From an uncultured archaeon (lineage in GTDB: Archaea; Halobacteriota; Methanosarcinia; Methanosarcinales; Methanoperedenaceae), in NCBI GenBank assembly GCA_902386205.1, contig CABMIH010000043.1, positions 1 through 56,660 of the forward strand: DNA of 56,660 nt. The letters run 5' to 3'. This document shows positions 7,160 through 16,542 of this stretch, one piece after another; the stretch's first letter is position 1, and each line of letters opens with the position of its first letter. The notes beneath the pieces are model-generated. The model ran no database searches, was not told where the DNA came from, and worked only from the letters and a program-made list of their open reading frames with translations. Made by a program: the position numbers and the translations under genes.

Positions 7160-8185
7160 CTAAAACGGCGTCTTTTCAACAATCATTCCGTTCTTCACAG
7201 GATATCGCTCTATCACAGAAACGCTGCATCCTGCTTTTTTCAGTTCTTCAGCCAGGTCGTCAACTATCCACCATGCGGTCTCAATAGATCCTCGGGAGAG
7301 GATGTACATATCATCGGTCACTCCTGCATCTTTCAATATACCAAGGCACTTACCCACAATGATCCCATAGACGATTGTCCCGTCCTCTGTTATCTCATCA
7401 AAATCCCGGGCTGTCATCCTGGCAGTCCTTTTTAATCTCTCCCTAAACTGGACGGCATCCTTGAACGAGGAGGAGCAAAAATGGATCTTACTGCCCTGTA
7501 GGGATACTGCTGTCTCTTTGCTCCCTGATGCTGCAGAGGATATATCATTAAGAGGAACAAAGCCGCGTTTCCTCAGTTCAGTTGCATTTGTTTCTGAAAA
7601 CTCAAGCTCATTCAGGTTCAGGAAGCCATCCACTTCTTCAAGTAATAATAAAATACTTCTAAAATCATTAGGTATAGAGGGGATCTCAATTCCTGTGGAA
7701 AGTCCGAGTTCGCAGGCTGCAAGGATGGATTCCCTGTAATGCGTGCGGTCTATATTTGCGAGCATGTTCTGGGGCGGATGGAACCTTATCTCGTCAAGGC
7801 CTACTTTCTTTAGCGATCCAAGCATTTCCTTATCAGGCGCGAGCGCTGTGTAAAGGTGTATGTGGTGGGATTTGCCGAACCTGTTTTTTAGAAGCTTGAT
7901 ATAATGATTCACGCGTTCCAGTCTTAAAAGTGGTTCCCCGCCTGTTATGCCTGTCCCCAGCGCATCCATCGAAAGGGCTTCCTCGATCACGTCCTCATCT
8001 TTTTCAACAGGTCTTTCATTTGCGAACACCACGTCTTTTTCCCTTCTTTCGTTTGAGACAGGGCAGTAAAAGCAATTTTTCCCGCATACGCCTGTTACAA
8101 ATAGTACCATCTTTGCGCCTTTATAGCAGAGGCGGCAGCCTTCAGGGAGGTAATTGAAAAATGAACCCGAATTATCTGTTTCCAT
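7160..8185 (-). CDS. Radical SAM protein of the PflA-related archaeal family (COG2108-like)
   Basis: 341 residues. The [4Fe-4S]-binding motif CGKNCFYC is at Cys34, Cys38 and Cys41, followed by the SAM-contacting GITGGEPLL at 80-87. The rest follows a partial TIM barrel, and a C-terminal addition (YGIIVGKCLGILKDAGVTDD) is typical of the uncharacterised archaeal family related to pyruvate formate-lyase activase. An additional CRLC near residues 17-20 could bind another metal. The substrate is unknown. It lies 26 bp beyond the IMPase-family gene and probably belongs to the same leftward operon. Confidence 0.8.
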   Translation of the reverse strand: METDNSGSFFNYLPEGCRLCYKGAKMVLFVTGVCGKNCFYCPVSNERREKDVVFANERPVEKDEDVIEEALSMDALGTGITGGEPLLRLERVNHYIKLLKNRFGKSHHIHLYTALAPDKEMLGSLKKVGLDEIRFHPPQNMLANIDRTHYRESILAACELGLSTGIEIPSIPNDFRSILLLLEEVDGFLNLNELEFSETNATELRKRGFVPLNDISSAASGSKETAVSLQGSKIHFCSSSFKDAVQFRERLKRTARMTARDFDEITEDGTIVYGIIVGKCLGILKDAGVTDDMYILSRGSIETAWWIVDDLAEELKKAGCSVSVIERYPVKNGMIVEKTPF

Positions 8186-8211
8186 TATTGTTAGACCTAT
8201 CTTGACAGCTT

Positions 8212-9021
8212 TTAATAATTAATTGTTTTCACGGCCCTGTCGTGCAATTCCTTATTTTTCGTCCCTATTATCGATAGCCCCGTCAATTTCACATCACCTG
8301 CTATGGGTTTCCCCTTAAGGTCGGTGAGCAGCCCTCCTGCCTCTTTCAATATCAGGGCAGATGCCATAATGTCATAGCCGCTGACAAGACCCCTTGTGTC
8401 AATGATACCATCAAGCGTATTATCGGCCACAAAACACATATCCAGCGCAATGCTTCCAAGCGCCCTGACTATGATTGACTTTTCAAGTTCGATTAATCCG
8501 GCCGGGACATCCGGCACGCCGTAGGAATACACCGACACCACAGGTTTCGGCCTTGTTCCTGGTTTTATGCCTGCGATCTTTTTGCCATTTAAGAAAGCGC
8601 CATTTCCCTTCTCCGAGCAATAGGTATTCCCCTGGATATCGCAGATAACAGCCATGCTGATATCCCCGAAAGTTGCTATACTGGTTTTTTCCGTATAAGC
8701 AAGCGAAGTGCAAAAAAAAGGGATACCGCATGTGGCGTTGGTAGAACCGTCGATGGGATCAAAAACCAGCATGAAACCGGGATGGTTTCCAACCAGCCTG
8801 TCGCCAAGCTCCTCAGATATCACTCTTGCAGACATGCCCCTGTCAAGAAGAGCCTTATCAAGCGCGTTTTCCGCCGCCATATCCATCTTGCGCGTAATAT
8901 CTTTCGGACGCTGCACTACCATTTCACCATAATCCGCATTCTCTCTTATGAAAGATTTGATCACGTCCCTTATTTCATTCCCGATATCAATGAGAGTTCC
9001 GATTTCCATGTATTTCTCCAA
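8212..9021 (-). CDS. Inositol monophosphatase/FBPase/CysQ-family phosphatase
   Basis: 269 residues, the normal length. Metal-binding motifs are present: EE at 70-71, FDPIDGSTN around 87-95, and the late GYDIMASALILKEAGG. Archaeal members hydrolyse fructose-1,6-bisphosphate and inositol phosphates, and related CysQ enzymes remove the 3'-phosphate of PAP. The gene overlaps the upstream APS kinase gene by 23-35 bp, depending on whether it starts at ATG 9021 or ATG 9009. This makes PAP turnover an attractive role, but that is inference; gluconeogenic FBPase or inositol synthesis remain possible. Confidence 0.85.
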   Translation of the reverse strand: MEKYMEIGTLIDIGNEIRDVIKSFIRENADYGEMVVQRPKDITRKMDMAAENALDKALLDRGMSARVISEELGDRLVGNHPGFMLVFDPIDGSTNATCGIPFFCTSLAYTEKTSIATFGDISMAVICDIQGNTYCSEKGNGAFLNGKKIAGIKPGTRPKPVVSVYSYGVPDVPAGLIELEKSIIVRALGSIALDMCFVADNTLDGIIDTRGLVSGYDIMASALILKEAGGLLTDLKGKPIAGDVKLTGLSIIGTKNKELHDRAVKTINY

Positions 9022-9550
9022 AAAGTGCCATTAATGCATCAGCCGCGTTCCTTGCAGCCTCGTCAGGCTTCATTTTATCACTTTCTATCACTATTTCAGG
9101 ATTGAGGGGTTCTTCGTAAGGGACATTCACGCCCGGTACTGTCGCACCTGCCTGCGCGGATTTCTTATAAATACCTTTTGGAGAAAAAACGGCTTTCCTG
9201 TGAGCTTCACGTTCCATGCAAACAGAAAGCGGGCACCTGATGAACACTTCTGCGAACTGCGGTATTATTTTGCGGGCCGCGTCCCTGTACCTTCTCCTGT
9301 TTGCGGTCGCATCTATAAAAACATTGGTTCCGCATTCCGTAAGGAGCTTTGCCATATATCCGAGGGACGCATAAACAATATCCCGCTCATCATCCGTATA
9401 TTTCGGGGTCGGGGTAAGAACCCTTCGTATTTCGTCAAGCTGGAGTATCCTGACGTTGAACCCTTTTTGCCTTATGATGCTGGCAGTACGCGAAGCAATA
9501 ACCGTTTTACCGCTTCCGGGAAGACCGGTGAACCAGACTGCAAATGCCAT
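8987..9550 (-). CDS. cysC: Adenylylsulfate (APS) kinase-like protein
   Basis: 187 residues with Walker A GLPGSGKT at 9-16 and the family features LQLDEIRRVLTPTPKYTDDE, NVFIDATANRRRYRDAARKI and FIRCPLSVCMEREAHRK. APS kinase phosphorylates APS at the 3' hydroxyl to make PAPS. The usual DGD-x-x-R motif reads LQLDEIRR here, so a related small-molecule kinase activity is possible. It sits 1 bp after the APH-type kinase and overlaps the phosphatase. No sulfurylase or PAPS reductase gene is in view, so the pathway is incomplete within the window. Confidence 0.8.
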   Translation of the reverse strand: MAFAVWFTGLPGSGKTVIASRTASIIRQKGFNVRILQLDEIRRVLTPTPKYTDDERDIVYASLGYMAKLLTECGTNVFIDATANRRRYRDAARKIIPQFAEVFIRCPLSVCMEREAHRKAVFSPKGIYKKSAQAGATVPGVNVPYEEPLNPEIVIESDKMKPDEAARNAADALMALFGEIHGNRNSH

Positions 9551-9551
9551 T

Positions 9552-10646
9552 TTATTCCCGCGATAGATATGAATTCACGTTCATATAGTCAAATTCTTCA
9601 TTGTCCAGTATATTATAAATATAATTAAAGAGTTTTTTCCGAACACCCTGTTCAAGATTGGGATACCATACCGGGCTTGCCACAACAAGGCTCCTGAAAA
9701 CGTAGAATGGCTGTATGACTTTCAGCATTTCATTATCATGGGTTTTTTCAAGGTAATTCTTAAAGAAAAGCTCGTACAATTCACGGAACGGCCCCGCAAG
9801 CTCACCGTATTTTTGAAGGGAATAGAAAAGATAGTTCATCGTTATGGAAGAAACGTCATCTGCGGCCTCACCCCATTCCCCGCGGCTCCTGTCAAGCACC
9901 GTGAAATCCGCACCTTCACGGAACATTATGTTCCAGGGATGGAAGTCTCCGTGCTCCATGCAAAGGCGGTGAGTTAATCCCTTTATCTTATATCGCCAGT
10001 CAACACATTTCTTTTCTATCTCGCAAAGGTCGTCCCTGCTCACAAAATCCAGGTCGTCGGGGTAGCTGTCCGTAAGCCCCATGATGCATTCGCCGTGTCC
10101 CACAGTATCCCTGATTTTGCGAAGATACAGTTCCCGGTCGTCATGTTTATTTGCATGGATCCGGGCAAGATACGAGGATAGTGCCTTTGCCCTGTCAATG
10201 TCAAGCTTGAGAAGTTTCCCTTCCTTCTTTATTCTCTCAAGGTCAAGGAAATATTCTTTTCCTTCTATTTTTTCCATTAAAATGAAATACTCTTCAGCCT
10301 TACCCCCTGAAGAAAGTTCGCCATCATGTGTAAAGTACCCGACGTCAATGGAGCGCACATGCTCCGGGAGGTTATTGAAAACCGAGTTCTGCCATATCAG
10401 TATCTGAGCCCTGTCCGAGAAATGGTCATGCCCGAAACCTTTCTGCACGCGCATGGTTGATAGGACGACCGAACGCTTCTTGCCTTTTGCCTCAAATTCT
10501 ATAAGATAGGGCTTGCCATAACCAAATCCTTTTATTCCTTCTTCAACTTCAACAGGTATGCCGCCAAGTTCGCCGATCCCCGTAACTCTTGCACTGCCAT
10601 ATAATTCTTTTAAATAATTCTCGACCGCTTTGACACTCAATTGCAT
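9552..10646 (-). CDS. APH-superfamily small-molecule phosphotransferase
   Basis: 364 residues with a protein-kinase-like fold of the aminoglycoside/choline kinase type. The catalytic loop HGDFHPWNI is at 232-240, with the metal-binding Asp in TVLDRSRGEWGEAADD near 250. An N-lobe (VVLSTMRVQKGFGHDHFSDR) and a lid-like middle (ILMEKIEGKEYFLDLERIKK) are recognisable. The gene lies 1 bp from ahcY and 1 bp from cysC, so it is surely co-transcribed. Substrates could be a nucleoside or thio-sugar released in SAM/SAH metabolism; this is a context-based guess. It is not evidence for antibiotic resistance. Confidence 0.78.
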   Translation of the reverse strand: MQLSVKAVENYLKELYGSARVTGIGELGGIPVEVEEGIKGFGYGKPYLIEFEAKGKKRSVVLSTMRVQKGFGHDHFSDRAQILIWQNSVFNNLPEHVRSIDVGYFTHDGELSSGGKAEEYFILMEKIEGKEYFLDLERIKKEGKLLKLDIDRAKALSSYLARIHANKHDDRELYLRKIRDTVGHGECIMGLTDSYPDDLDFVSRDDLCEIEKKCVDWRYKIKGLTHRLCMEHGDFHPWNIMFREGADFTVLDRSRGEWGEAADDVSSITMNYLFYSLQKYGELAGPFRELYELFFKNYLEKTHDNEMLKVIQPFYVFRSLVVASPVWYPNLEQGVRKKLFNYIYNILDNEEFDYMNVNSYLSRE

Positions 10647-10647
10647 C

Positions 10648-11904
10648 TTATGTCCCCATTTCCCATGAATGCAGGTATTTATCCTGCTCTTCTGTCAGGG
10701 TTTCAATCTCAATGCCCATCGCCTCAAGCTTGAGTTTGGCCACTCTGCTATCGATCTCGACCGGGACCCTGTAAACCTGGTTCGCAAGTGTCCTGCCTTT
10801 TTCTGCAATGTATCTTACAGCAAGAGCCTGGTTCGCAAAGCTCATATCCATGACCTCTGGCGGGTGCCCGAACGCGCTTGCAAGGTTTACGAGCCTGCCC
10901 TCTGCAAGCAGGTATATTCTTTTTCCGTCTTTCAGAACGTATTCCTGGACATCGTTCTTTATCTGGTTGACCTCAATTGATAGTTTTGTAAGCGCAGGGA
11001 TATCGATTTCCACGTTGAAATGGCCTGAATTGCACACAATCGCCTGGTCTTTCATTAACTGGAAATGCTCTTTCCCGATAGCCTTTATGTCGCCTGTGAC
11101 CGTAATGAAAAGATCCCCGGCTTTTGCCGCTTCTTTCATCGACATGACGCGGAAGCCGTCCATGACAGCTTCAAGGGCTTTTCTCGGCTCGACTTCCACA
11201 ACAACAACATTGCCCCCGAGTCCTCGCGCCCGTGAAGCCACACCGCGCCCGCACCAGCCATAACCGGCCACTACGATCGTCTTTCCTGCGAACAGGACAT
11301 TTGTGGCGTTCATTATCCCGTGTATGGTGCTCTGCCCCGTACCATAGCGGTTATCGAACATCATCTTGGTCTCGGCGTCGTTTACTGCGATCACAGGATA
11401 TTTCAGGGCGCCTTCGGAGGCCATTGCCCGCAGCCTTATGACACCTGTGGTTGTCTCCTCGCACCCTCCTTTTATGTCTTTAATAAGCTCCCTGTGTTTT
11501 GAGTGGACAAGCGCTATAGTATCAGCGCCGTCATCAAGGGTTACATGAGGTTTGATCTTGAGGGCTTCCTCAAGACACTCGTAATACTGTTTCTCATCCT
11601 CACCTTTTATCGCGAAGACTTTTATGCCCTCGGATGCAAGCGCTGCCGCCACATCATCCTGTGTGCTCAACGGGTTTGACGCCGCAAGCGCGATATTTGC
11701 GCCTCCCGCTTTCATCGTATATATAAGGTTCGCAGTTTCAACAGTAACATGGAGGCACGCCACCACGTTGACCCCTTTGAGTGGTTTTTCTTTCTCGAAT
11801 TGCTCTTTGATTTTTTGAAGCACAGGCATGTGCCTTCTTGCCCATTCGATTCTCTGCTTCCCCTCGGCAGCAAGGTTTATGTCTTTTATTATATAATCTT
11901 TCAT
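10648..11904 (-). CDS. ahcY: Adenosylhomocysteinase (S-adenosylhomocysteine hydrolase)
   Basis: 418 residues from ATG 11904 (a TTG just upstream is in frame). Substrate and NAD-binding signatures are clear: [20 protein letters not shown] near the N-terminus, [35 protein letters not shown] for the Rossmann dinucleotide site, and [12 protein letters not shown]. The C-terminal tail retains lysine and tyrosine ([13 protein letters not shown]). It cleaves SAH to adenosine and homocysteine with bound NAD, relieving inhibition of methyltransferases, important in an organism centred on C1 metabolism. It is the first gene of the leftward operon through cysC, and its length is typical of the archaeal enzyme. 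Confidence 0.95.
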   Translation of the reverse strand: MKDYIIKDINLAAEGKQRIEWARRHMPVLQKIKEQFEKEKPLKGVNVVACLHVTVETANLIYTMKAGGANIALAASNPLSTQDDVAAALASEGIKVFAIKGEDEKQYYECLEEALKIKPHVTLDDGADTIALVHSKHRELIKDIKGGCEETTTGVIRLRAMASEGALKYPVIAVNDAETKMMFDNRYGTGQSTIHGIMNATNVLFAGKTIVVAGYGWCGRGVASRARGLGGNVVVVEVEPRKALEAVMDGFRVMSMKEAAKAGDLFITVTGDIKAIGKEHFQLMKDQAIVCNSGHFNVEIDIPALTKLSIEVNQIKNDVQEYVLKDGKRIYLLAEGRLVNLASAFGHPPEVMDMSFANQALAVRYIAEKGRTLANQVYRVPVEIDSRVAKLKLEAMGIEIETLTEEQDKYLHSWEMGT

Positions 11905-12094
11905 CAAAATCCCTTTAATATTAAACAGGTGTCAAATGCCTGAGATACTTATTAATTGTTTCGTTCGCGTTGGCTTCGGGGGGCATCGCGCGAGAGACTG
12001 CATCCCCGGTCATGTGTAATCGAAATCTTAAATAAGGATGTTGATATAAGAGACCCACCACAATTGCAGGTTTGAAGAACGTTGGTTTTACATA

Positions 12095-12262
12095 ATGCCG
12101 AAAAACGAAAAAAAGATAAAATGTGTTTTTTGCAACATGTTTTTTCCGGAATATCAAATGCACAGGATTTACATACTTGAAGGATGCTGCGATCGTCGTG
12201 AAGGATTTGCCTGCAGCAGTTGTTTCAGGCATCCGCCGTGCCTGATCAGAAGATTTGAGTAA
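12095..12262 (+). CDS. Small cysteine-rich zinc-finger-like protein
   Basis: 55 residues from ATG 12095. Seven cysteines are arranged as CVFC (10 and 13), CC (31 and 32), CSSC (40 and 43) and C49, with several histidines, suggesting a small treble-clef or zinc-ribbon protein. The N-terminus PKNEKKIKC is basic. It stands alone on the plus strand between ahcY and the histidine kinase. An AT-rich stretch upstream (around 12040-12060) may contain its promoter. I do not recognise a named family; it may be a nucleic-acid-binding or metal-handling protein. Confidence 0.55.
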   Translation: MPKNEKKIKCVFCNMFFPEYQMHRIYILEGCCDRREGFACSSCFRHPPCLIRRFE

Positions 12263-12283
12263 AAATAAATCTCTAAAAAAATC

Positions 12284-15200
12284 TCATGCAGTTCCCGGAA
12301 GCCTTACATGCACGGTCGTACCTTCCCCAACTTTGCTCTCAATCCATATCTCACCTTTATGTGCATCAATTATACTTTTACATATATAAAGCCCAAGTCC
12401 TGTGCCGCCGTATTTCCGGGTTATGGAGGCATCGGCCTGATAAAATCTCTGGAAAAGGAAAGGTATCACTTCTTCAGGGATCCCTATCCCAGTGTCGGCC
12501 ACTGTAATACGAACACTGCCCTCTTCCTCCCACGCCCTGATAGTAATTTTGCCTTCAGGGTGTGAGAATTTTATAGCATTGTCTATGAGGTTCAAAAACA
12601 CTTCCGTCAACCTGTCCCTGTCTCCTGTGACCATAAGGCCAGAAGGCACATCTTTTATCATGGTAATGTTTTTTCTCTCAGCCTGTACCTTCATGTCGGC
12701 TATAGAGGCTGTTATTATCTCATCGACTGACCTGGGCATGGGTTTCATTTTAATATCGGGTTTGCCGATCTGCTGTATGCTCAAAAATAACAGGCCGTCA
12801 ATCAGGCGTGTGAGCCTGTCGGTGTTCCGGATTATGGCTTCAATGGCCTTATTCTGGACTTGCGAGATATCACCAAGTTTCCTGTCATATATCAACTCAC
12901 TATATCCCCTGATAGAAACAACCGGGGTCTTTAGTTCATTGGATACATTAGAAAGAAATTCACTCTTCATCCTGTCGAGGGATTTTAGCTCGTTATAAGC
13001 TTCCTGGAGCTTTTTATATGCCCCCATGGCTTCCTGGTACAACCTTGCATTCTCAACTGCTACACCTATCTGGCCGCCTATGGATGAAAGGAGATCGATA
13101 TCTTCTTTCGAAAAATCCCTGCGCTTGCAATTTGCAAGGTTCATAGCTCCTACCACACTGCCTTTAGCCATTAGCGGCACGCCCACGACAGAAAAAATCC
13201 CTTCTTTTTCAAGGTATGGCAGGAGATCCCGGCTGGGATAATGGTCTATATCCGTGTACAGGGGCCTTTTAGCCTGGACTGCGCTTCCCGCGATCCCCTC
13301 ACCCACTTTTATTTCAGAAACAGCCCTTTGAAAATTCGGGGATATGCCTGTAGAAGTCTTCAATTTCAGCATCTTACCATCTTCTTCGAGCAAATAAATG
13401 GCGCCTGAACATGCGGATGTCACCTGGATGGTTTTTGCAAGTGACTCTTTGAATATCTCGCCCAGGTCCAGTGACTGGCTCACCACCCTGTCAATTTCAA
13501 AAAGTGTTTCCAGGGTCTTATCATGGCGTTTCAGTTGTGAATATAACCTTGCATTTTCAACAGCTACTCCTATCTGGCTTCCGATGGATGAAAGAACATC
13601 AATATCATCTTTTGAGAATATCCTGTGCTTTCGGTTTGAAAGGATCATAGCCCCCACGACCTTCCCCTTCGATATGAGGGGGATTCCGGCAAGGGATGTA
13701 ATACTATCTTTTTTCATGAGCGGGAGGAGCTCAGGATGTGGATAGTTCTCTATGTCAAGGGTTACAGGTTCTTTTGATCTGACCGCCAATCCCGATACTC
13801 CCTGCCCTACTTTTAACTTTGAAGCAGCCTCTGCAAGCTCCGTTGATATGCCAGTATGAGTTTTCAGACTCAGCGTTTCCCCATCTTCTTCAAGTAAGTA
13901 AATCCATCCCGCATCCGAAGAAGTCACTTCGATAGTTTTGGCAATTGCCTCTTTTAACATCTCATCGATATCAAGATACCGGCTCACCACCCTGTCAATT
14001 TCAAAAAGTGTCTCAAGAGTCCTGTCATGGCGTTTAAGCTCTGAATATAAATGGGCGTTTTCAATTGCAAGCGACACAGAGGCTGCAAGCTTGCCAGCAA
14101 AATCGATCTGGGCTTCGGTAAAGTCAAAAGGAGCCGAATGGTAATTGAAACCGATAACGCCTATCACTTCTTCTCTTACGATCATCGGGACGATAAGGAC
14201 AGATTTTACCCCGAATTTATCTACTATCTCCGGATTGATCCTGTCATCGCGGTAAGCGTCATTTATGGCGACCGGCTTTTTGGTATGGGCTGCAAGCGCT
14301 ATATGCGTCACTTCCTCATCCGTGAACTTCATCCCGATCATCTCTTCAGGCAGCCCATAAAGATACCTTACAACCCAGTAGCTGCCTTCACGCATCAATA
14401 TCCCTGTCGCTTCGGTGGCCAGCACCCTGCCCGACTCAACGGTAATGCGCTCCAGTATCTCATCGATGTCAAGAGTTGAATTTATGGCTGTATTGATGTT
14501 ATTGAGGGCATCACTTAGCTTTTTTGCCTTTTGCTCTTCTTCATAAAGACGGGTGTTTTCAATAGCTATTGCCACCTGATTTGCAATCGCCCGGCAGATG
14601 CCGATTTCCCCCTCTCTGAATTCCTTGACCTTACCCAGACTGCTTAATTGCATAGTTCCCAGGGATTTATTTCCAAGAACAAGCGGCACTATAAGGATTG
14701 ACCTTATGTTCAACCTATCCGCCATTTCCTTCTCTTTTGGGGACAGTTCCTCCTTCTGTGTATCTGGAACCATGATATATTGCTTTTCCCGATATGCCTT
14801 ATTCACAACCGGATAGTCATTAAGATATAATATTTCTCCTGTAGCTGGTTTTAGCTCATCCCCCGGACTGTATTCTGAAACTACGGTACCTTGCTCCTTT
14901 CCTTCCTCTACGAGTATGATGGAGCAGTAGGAGACGTTGACTATCCTTACCGCCTCCCTTACTGCAATCTCAAGGACTTTTTTCAGATCAAGACCGCTTG
15001 AGATGCTCTGGTTTGTTTTGATAAGCGCAGAAAGCTCAAGATTTCTCCAGTTTAGATCCCTTGTTCTTTCCTTTACCTTCTGGTCAAGACCCTCATATAC
15101 TTCTTTCAATTTCTGGACCATCACATTAAAAGACTGTGCAAGCTCCCCAATTTCATCCCTGCTCTCCGGCTCTATGCTGACCGTAAGATAACCTTTTGCT

Positions 15201-16174
15201 ACCTTCCTGGAAGCATTTGAGAGACGGATAAGCGGATCTGTAAATCTCCTGCCAAGAAAATAAGCAAGAATGGCTATTACAACAAAATAAAACAGGCCAA
15301 GAGCAATTGACCTTTCTTTCAACCTTATCGCAGGTATCAGCGCTTCCCGGGAATCAATCTTTACTACCAGTCCCCAATTCCCTGAGGGTATATATGTATA
15401 CGCCGCAAAAACCTCATCACCGTTATAATCAAGAGCCTGTACAGTCCCTTTCTCCCCATTTACGGCAAGAACAGCGGGCCGGCCTATGCTGGAATTCACT
15501 GAATAATGCAGTGTCATGGGAGCGCTTGCATTCTTTCGTAAAGGGTTTAAAAAAACAACTTCAGCATCTCTTTTCTGCACAAGAAGCGCTTCACCGGTTT
15601 TCCCAAGTCCCGTATAATCGCTCGTAACATCGTAGATGAAAAGTGGATAAACCATAATCACAACTACGCCGATGAATTTACCTGTGCTTCTATTTAATAC
15701 AGGGGCCGATATTATATATCCTGTTTTGTTATCGTAATAATTTATATTGCCAAGATACTGTTTTTCCCTGGCTTTTATAAAAAGATCATTTTCAGAGTAG
15801 TCTGTACCTATCAATCTGCTTTCTGTAGAAGCTAAAACCTTACCATTCGGGTCAAGGGCTGAAATTTCAAAAAACTCAGGGATTTCCTTTTTTACCCTTA
15901 AAAGGTTTGTAGTAATATAGGCTGCATTCCTTTCTTCTATTTGTTGCATGAAATTAGTGGAGGCGATCTCACCCACCTGCTCTTTCCTGAAATTAACGAC
16001 TGTTGTGATATGTGTTTTTTTTGCCTCGGCAAGCGCGCTCAGGTCATCCATTACCGTTTTTTCAATCGCATCTGCCTCAGCTGAATAATTGACATAGCTT
16101 ATTACGGCATAAGGGAGGAGCGATATTATTATAAGAGATAATGCTAATTTCTGGCTTATGTTCAGGCTTTTCAC
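12284..16174 (-). CDS. Multi-GAF sensor histidine kinase lacking the phospho-acceptor His
   Basis: 1296 residues. In order: TM1 (about 10-30), an extracytoplasmic dCache-like sensor (about 35-280), TM2 (about 285-307), HAMP (DPLIRLSNASRKVAKGYLTV onward), a coiled linker, and four GAF domains (about 385-1045). GAF3 and GAF4 are recent tandem duplicates; both begin LETLFEIDRVVS. The HisKA/HATPase module follows. The ATPase boxes look intact: LNLIDNAIKFSHPEG (N), ADTGIGIPEE (G1), GGTGLGLYICK (G2). The H-box reads FLSNVSNELKTP, with Asn1079 (AAT, 12938-12940) where His is expected. It overlaps the receiver gene by 4 bp. Either it signals without autophosphorylation or the site was recently lost. 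Confidence 0.92.
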   Translation of the reverse strand: MKSLNISQKLALSLIIISLLPYAVISYVNYSAEADAIEKTVMDDLSALAEAKKTHITTVVNFRKEQVGEIASTNFMQQIEERNAAYITTNLLRVKKEIPEFFEISALDPNGKVLASTESRLIGTDYSENDLFIKAREKQYLGNINYYDNKTGYIISAPVLNRSTGKFIGVVVIMVYPLFIYDVTSDYTGLGKTGEALLVQKRDAEVVFLNPLRKNASAPMTLHYSVNSSIGRPAVLAVNGEKGTVQALDYNGDEVFAAYTYIPSGNWGLVVKIDSREALIPAIRLKERSIALGLFYFVVIAILAYFLGRRFTDPLIRLSNASRKVAKGYLTVSIEPESRDEIGELAQSFNVMVQKLKEVYEGLDQKVKERTRDLNWRNLELSALIKTNQSISSGLDLKKVLEIAVREAVRIVNVSYCSIILVEEGKEQGTVVSEYSPGDELKPATGEILYLNDYPVVNKAYREKQYIMVPDTQKEELSPKEKEMADRLNIRSILIVPLVLGNKSLGTMQLSSLGKVKEFREGEIGICRAIANQVAIAIENTRLYEEEQKAKKLSDALNNINTAINSTLDIDEILERITVESGRVLATEATGILMREGSYWVVRYLYGLPEEMIGMKFTDEEVTHIALAAHTKKPVAINDAYRDDRINPEIVDKFGVKSVLIVPMIVREEVIGVIGFNYHSAPFDFTEAQIDFAGKLAASVSLAIENAHLYSELKRHDRTLETLFEIDRVVSRYLDIDEMLKEAIAKTIEVTSSDAGWIYLLEEDGETLSLKTHTGISTELAEAASKLKVGQGVSGLAVRSKEPVTLDIENYPHPELLPLMKKDSITSLAGIPLISKGKVVGAMILSNRKHRIFSKDDIDVLSSIGSQIGVAVENARLYSQLKRHDKTLETLFEIDRVVSQSLDLGEIFKESLAKTIQVTSACSGAIYLLEEDGKMLKLKTSTGISPNFQRAVSEIKVGEGIAGSAVQAKRPLYTDIDHYPSRDLLPYLEKEGIFSVVGVPLMAKGSVVGAMNLANCKRRDFSKEDIDLLSSIGGQIGVAVENARLYQEAMGAYKKLQEAYNELKSLDRMKSEFLSNVSNELKTPVVSIRGYSELIYDRKLGDISQVQNKAIEAIIRNTDRLTRLIDGLLFLSIQQIGKPDIKMKPMPRSVDEIITASIADMKVQAERKNITMIKDVPSGLMVTGDRDRLTEVFLNLIDNAIKFSHPEGKITIRAWEEEGSVRITVADTGIGIPEEVIPFLFQRFYQADASITRKYGGTGLGLYICKSIIDAHKGEIWIESKVGEGTTVHVRLPGTA

Positions 16175-16542
16175 GGCTCAACCATCTTTTTGACCCTTTC
16201 AACCAGGTCTTTTCTCCCAAAAGGTTTGGTGATGTAATCATCTGCTTTCAGGACATGCAGTCCGAGCATTTTATCAATGTCCTGATTCCTGACAGTGAGC
16301 ATGGCCACAGGCAGCTCTTTAAATTTTTCCTTGATTTTCTTGAATACCTCCCAACCATCCATCTCAGGCATCATTATGTCAAGAAGTACGGCATCAGGTT
16401 TTTCCCTGCCCAGTTTTTCCAGGCACTCGCTGCCGCTGTAGGCTGTAATTACCTCAAAACCTTCTGTTTCAAGTACAAGCTGTACAAGGTCCACGGTATC
16501 CGGCTCATCGTCAACTACCATAATTTTCTTTGTCATATTCAT
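16171..16542 (-). CDS. Stand-alone receiver (REC) response regulator
   Basis: 123 residues, a single CheY-like domain with no output domain. All functional residues are present: Asp11/Asp12, phospho-acceptor Asp55 in VLLDIMMPEMDG, Thr83 (AMLTVRN) and Lys106 (YITKPF). It would pass phosphate or conformational signals between the kinase and another protein, perhaps the KaiC-like ATPase of the same operon. It starts in an ATGA overlap with the upstream membrane-protein gene and ends in one with the kinase gene. Its conserved Asp contrasts with the missing kinase His, so another donor or a non-phosphorylated mode must be considered. Confidence 0.92.
   Translation of the reverse strand: MNMTKKIMVVDDEPDTVDLVQLVLETEGFEVITAYSGSECLEKLGREKPDAVLLDIMMPEMDGWEVFKKIKEKFKELPVAMLTVRNQDIDKMLGLHVLKADDYITKPFGRKDLVERVKKMVEP

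Noticed and set aside
9552-10646. Aminoglycoside resistance kinase
   Set aside because: The fold is shared, but the operon context with ahcY and cysC and the atypical residues after the catalytic loop point to a metabolic substrate.
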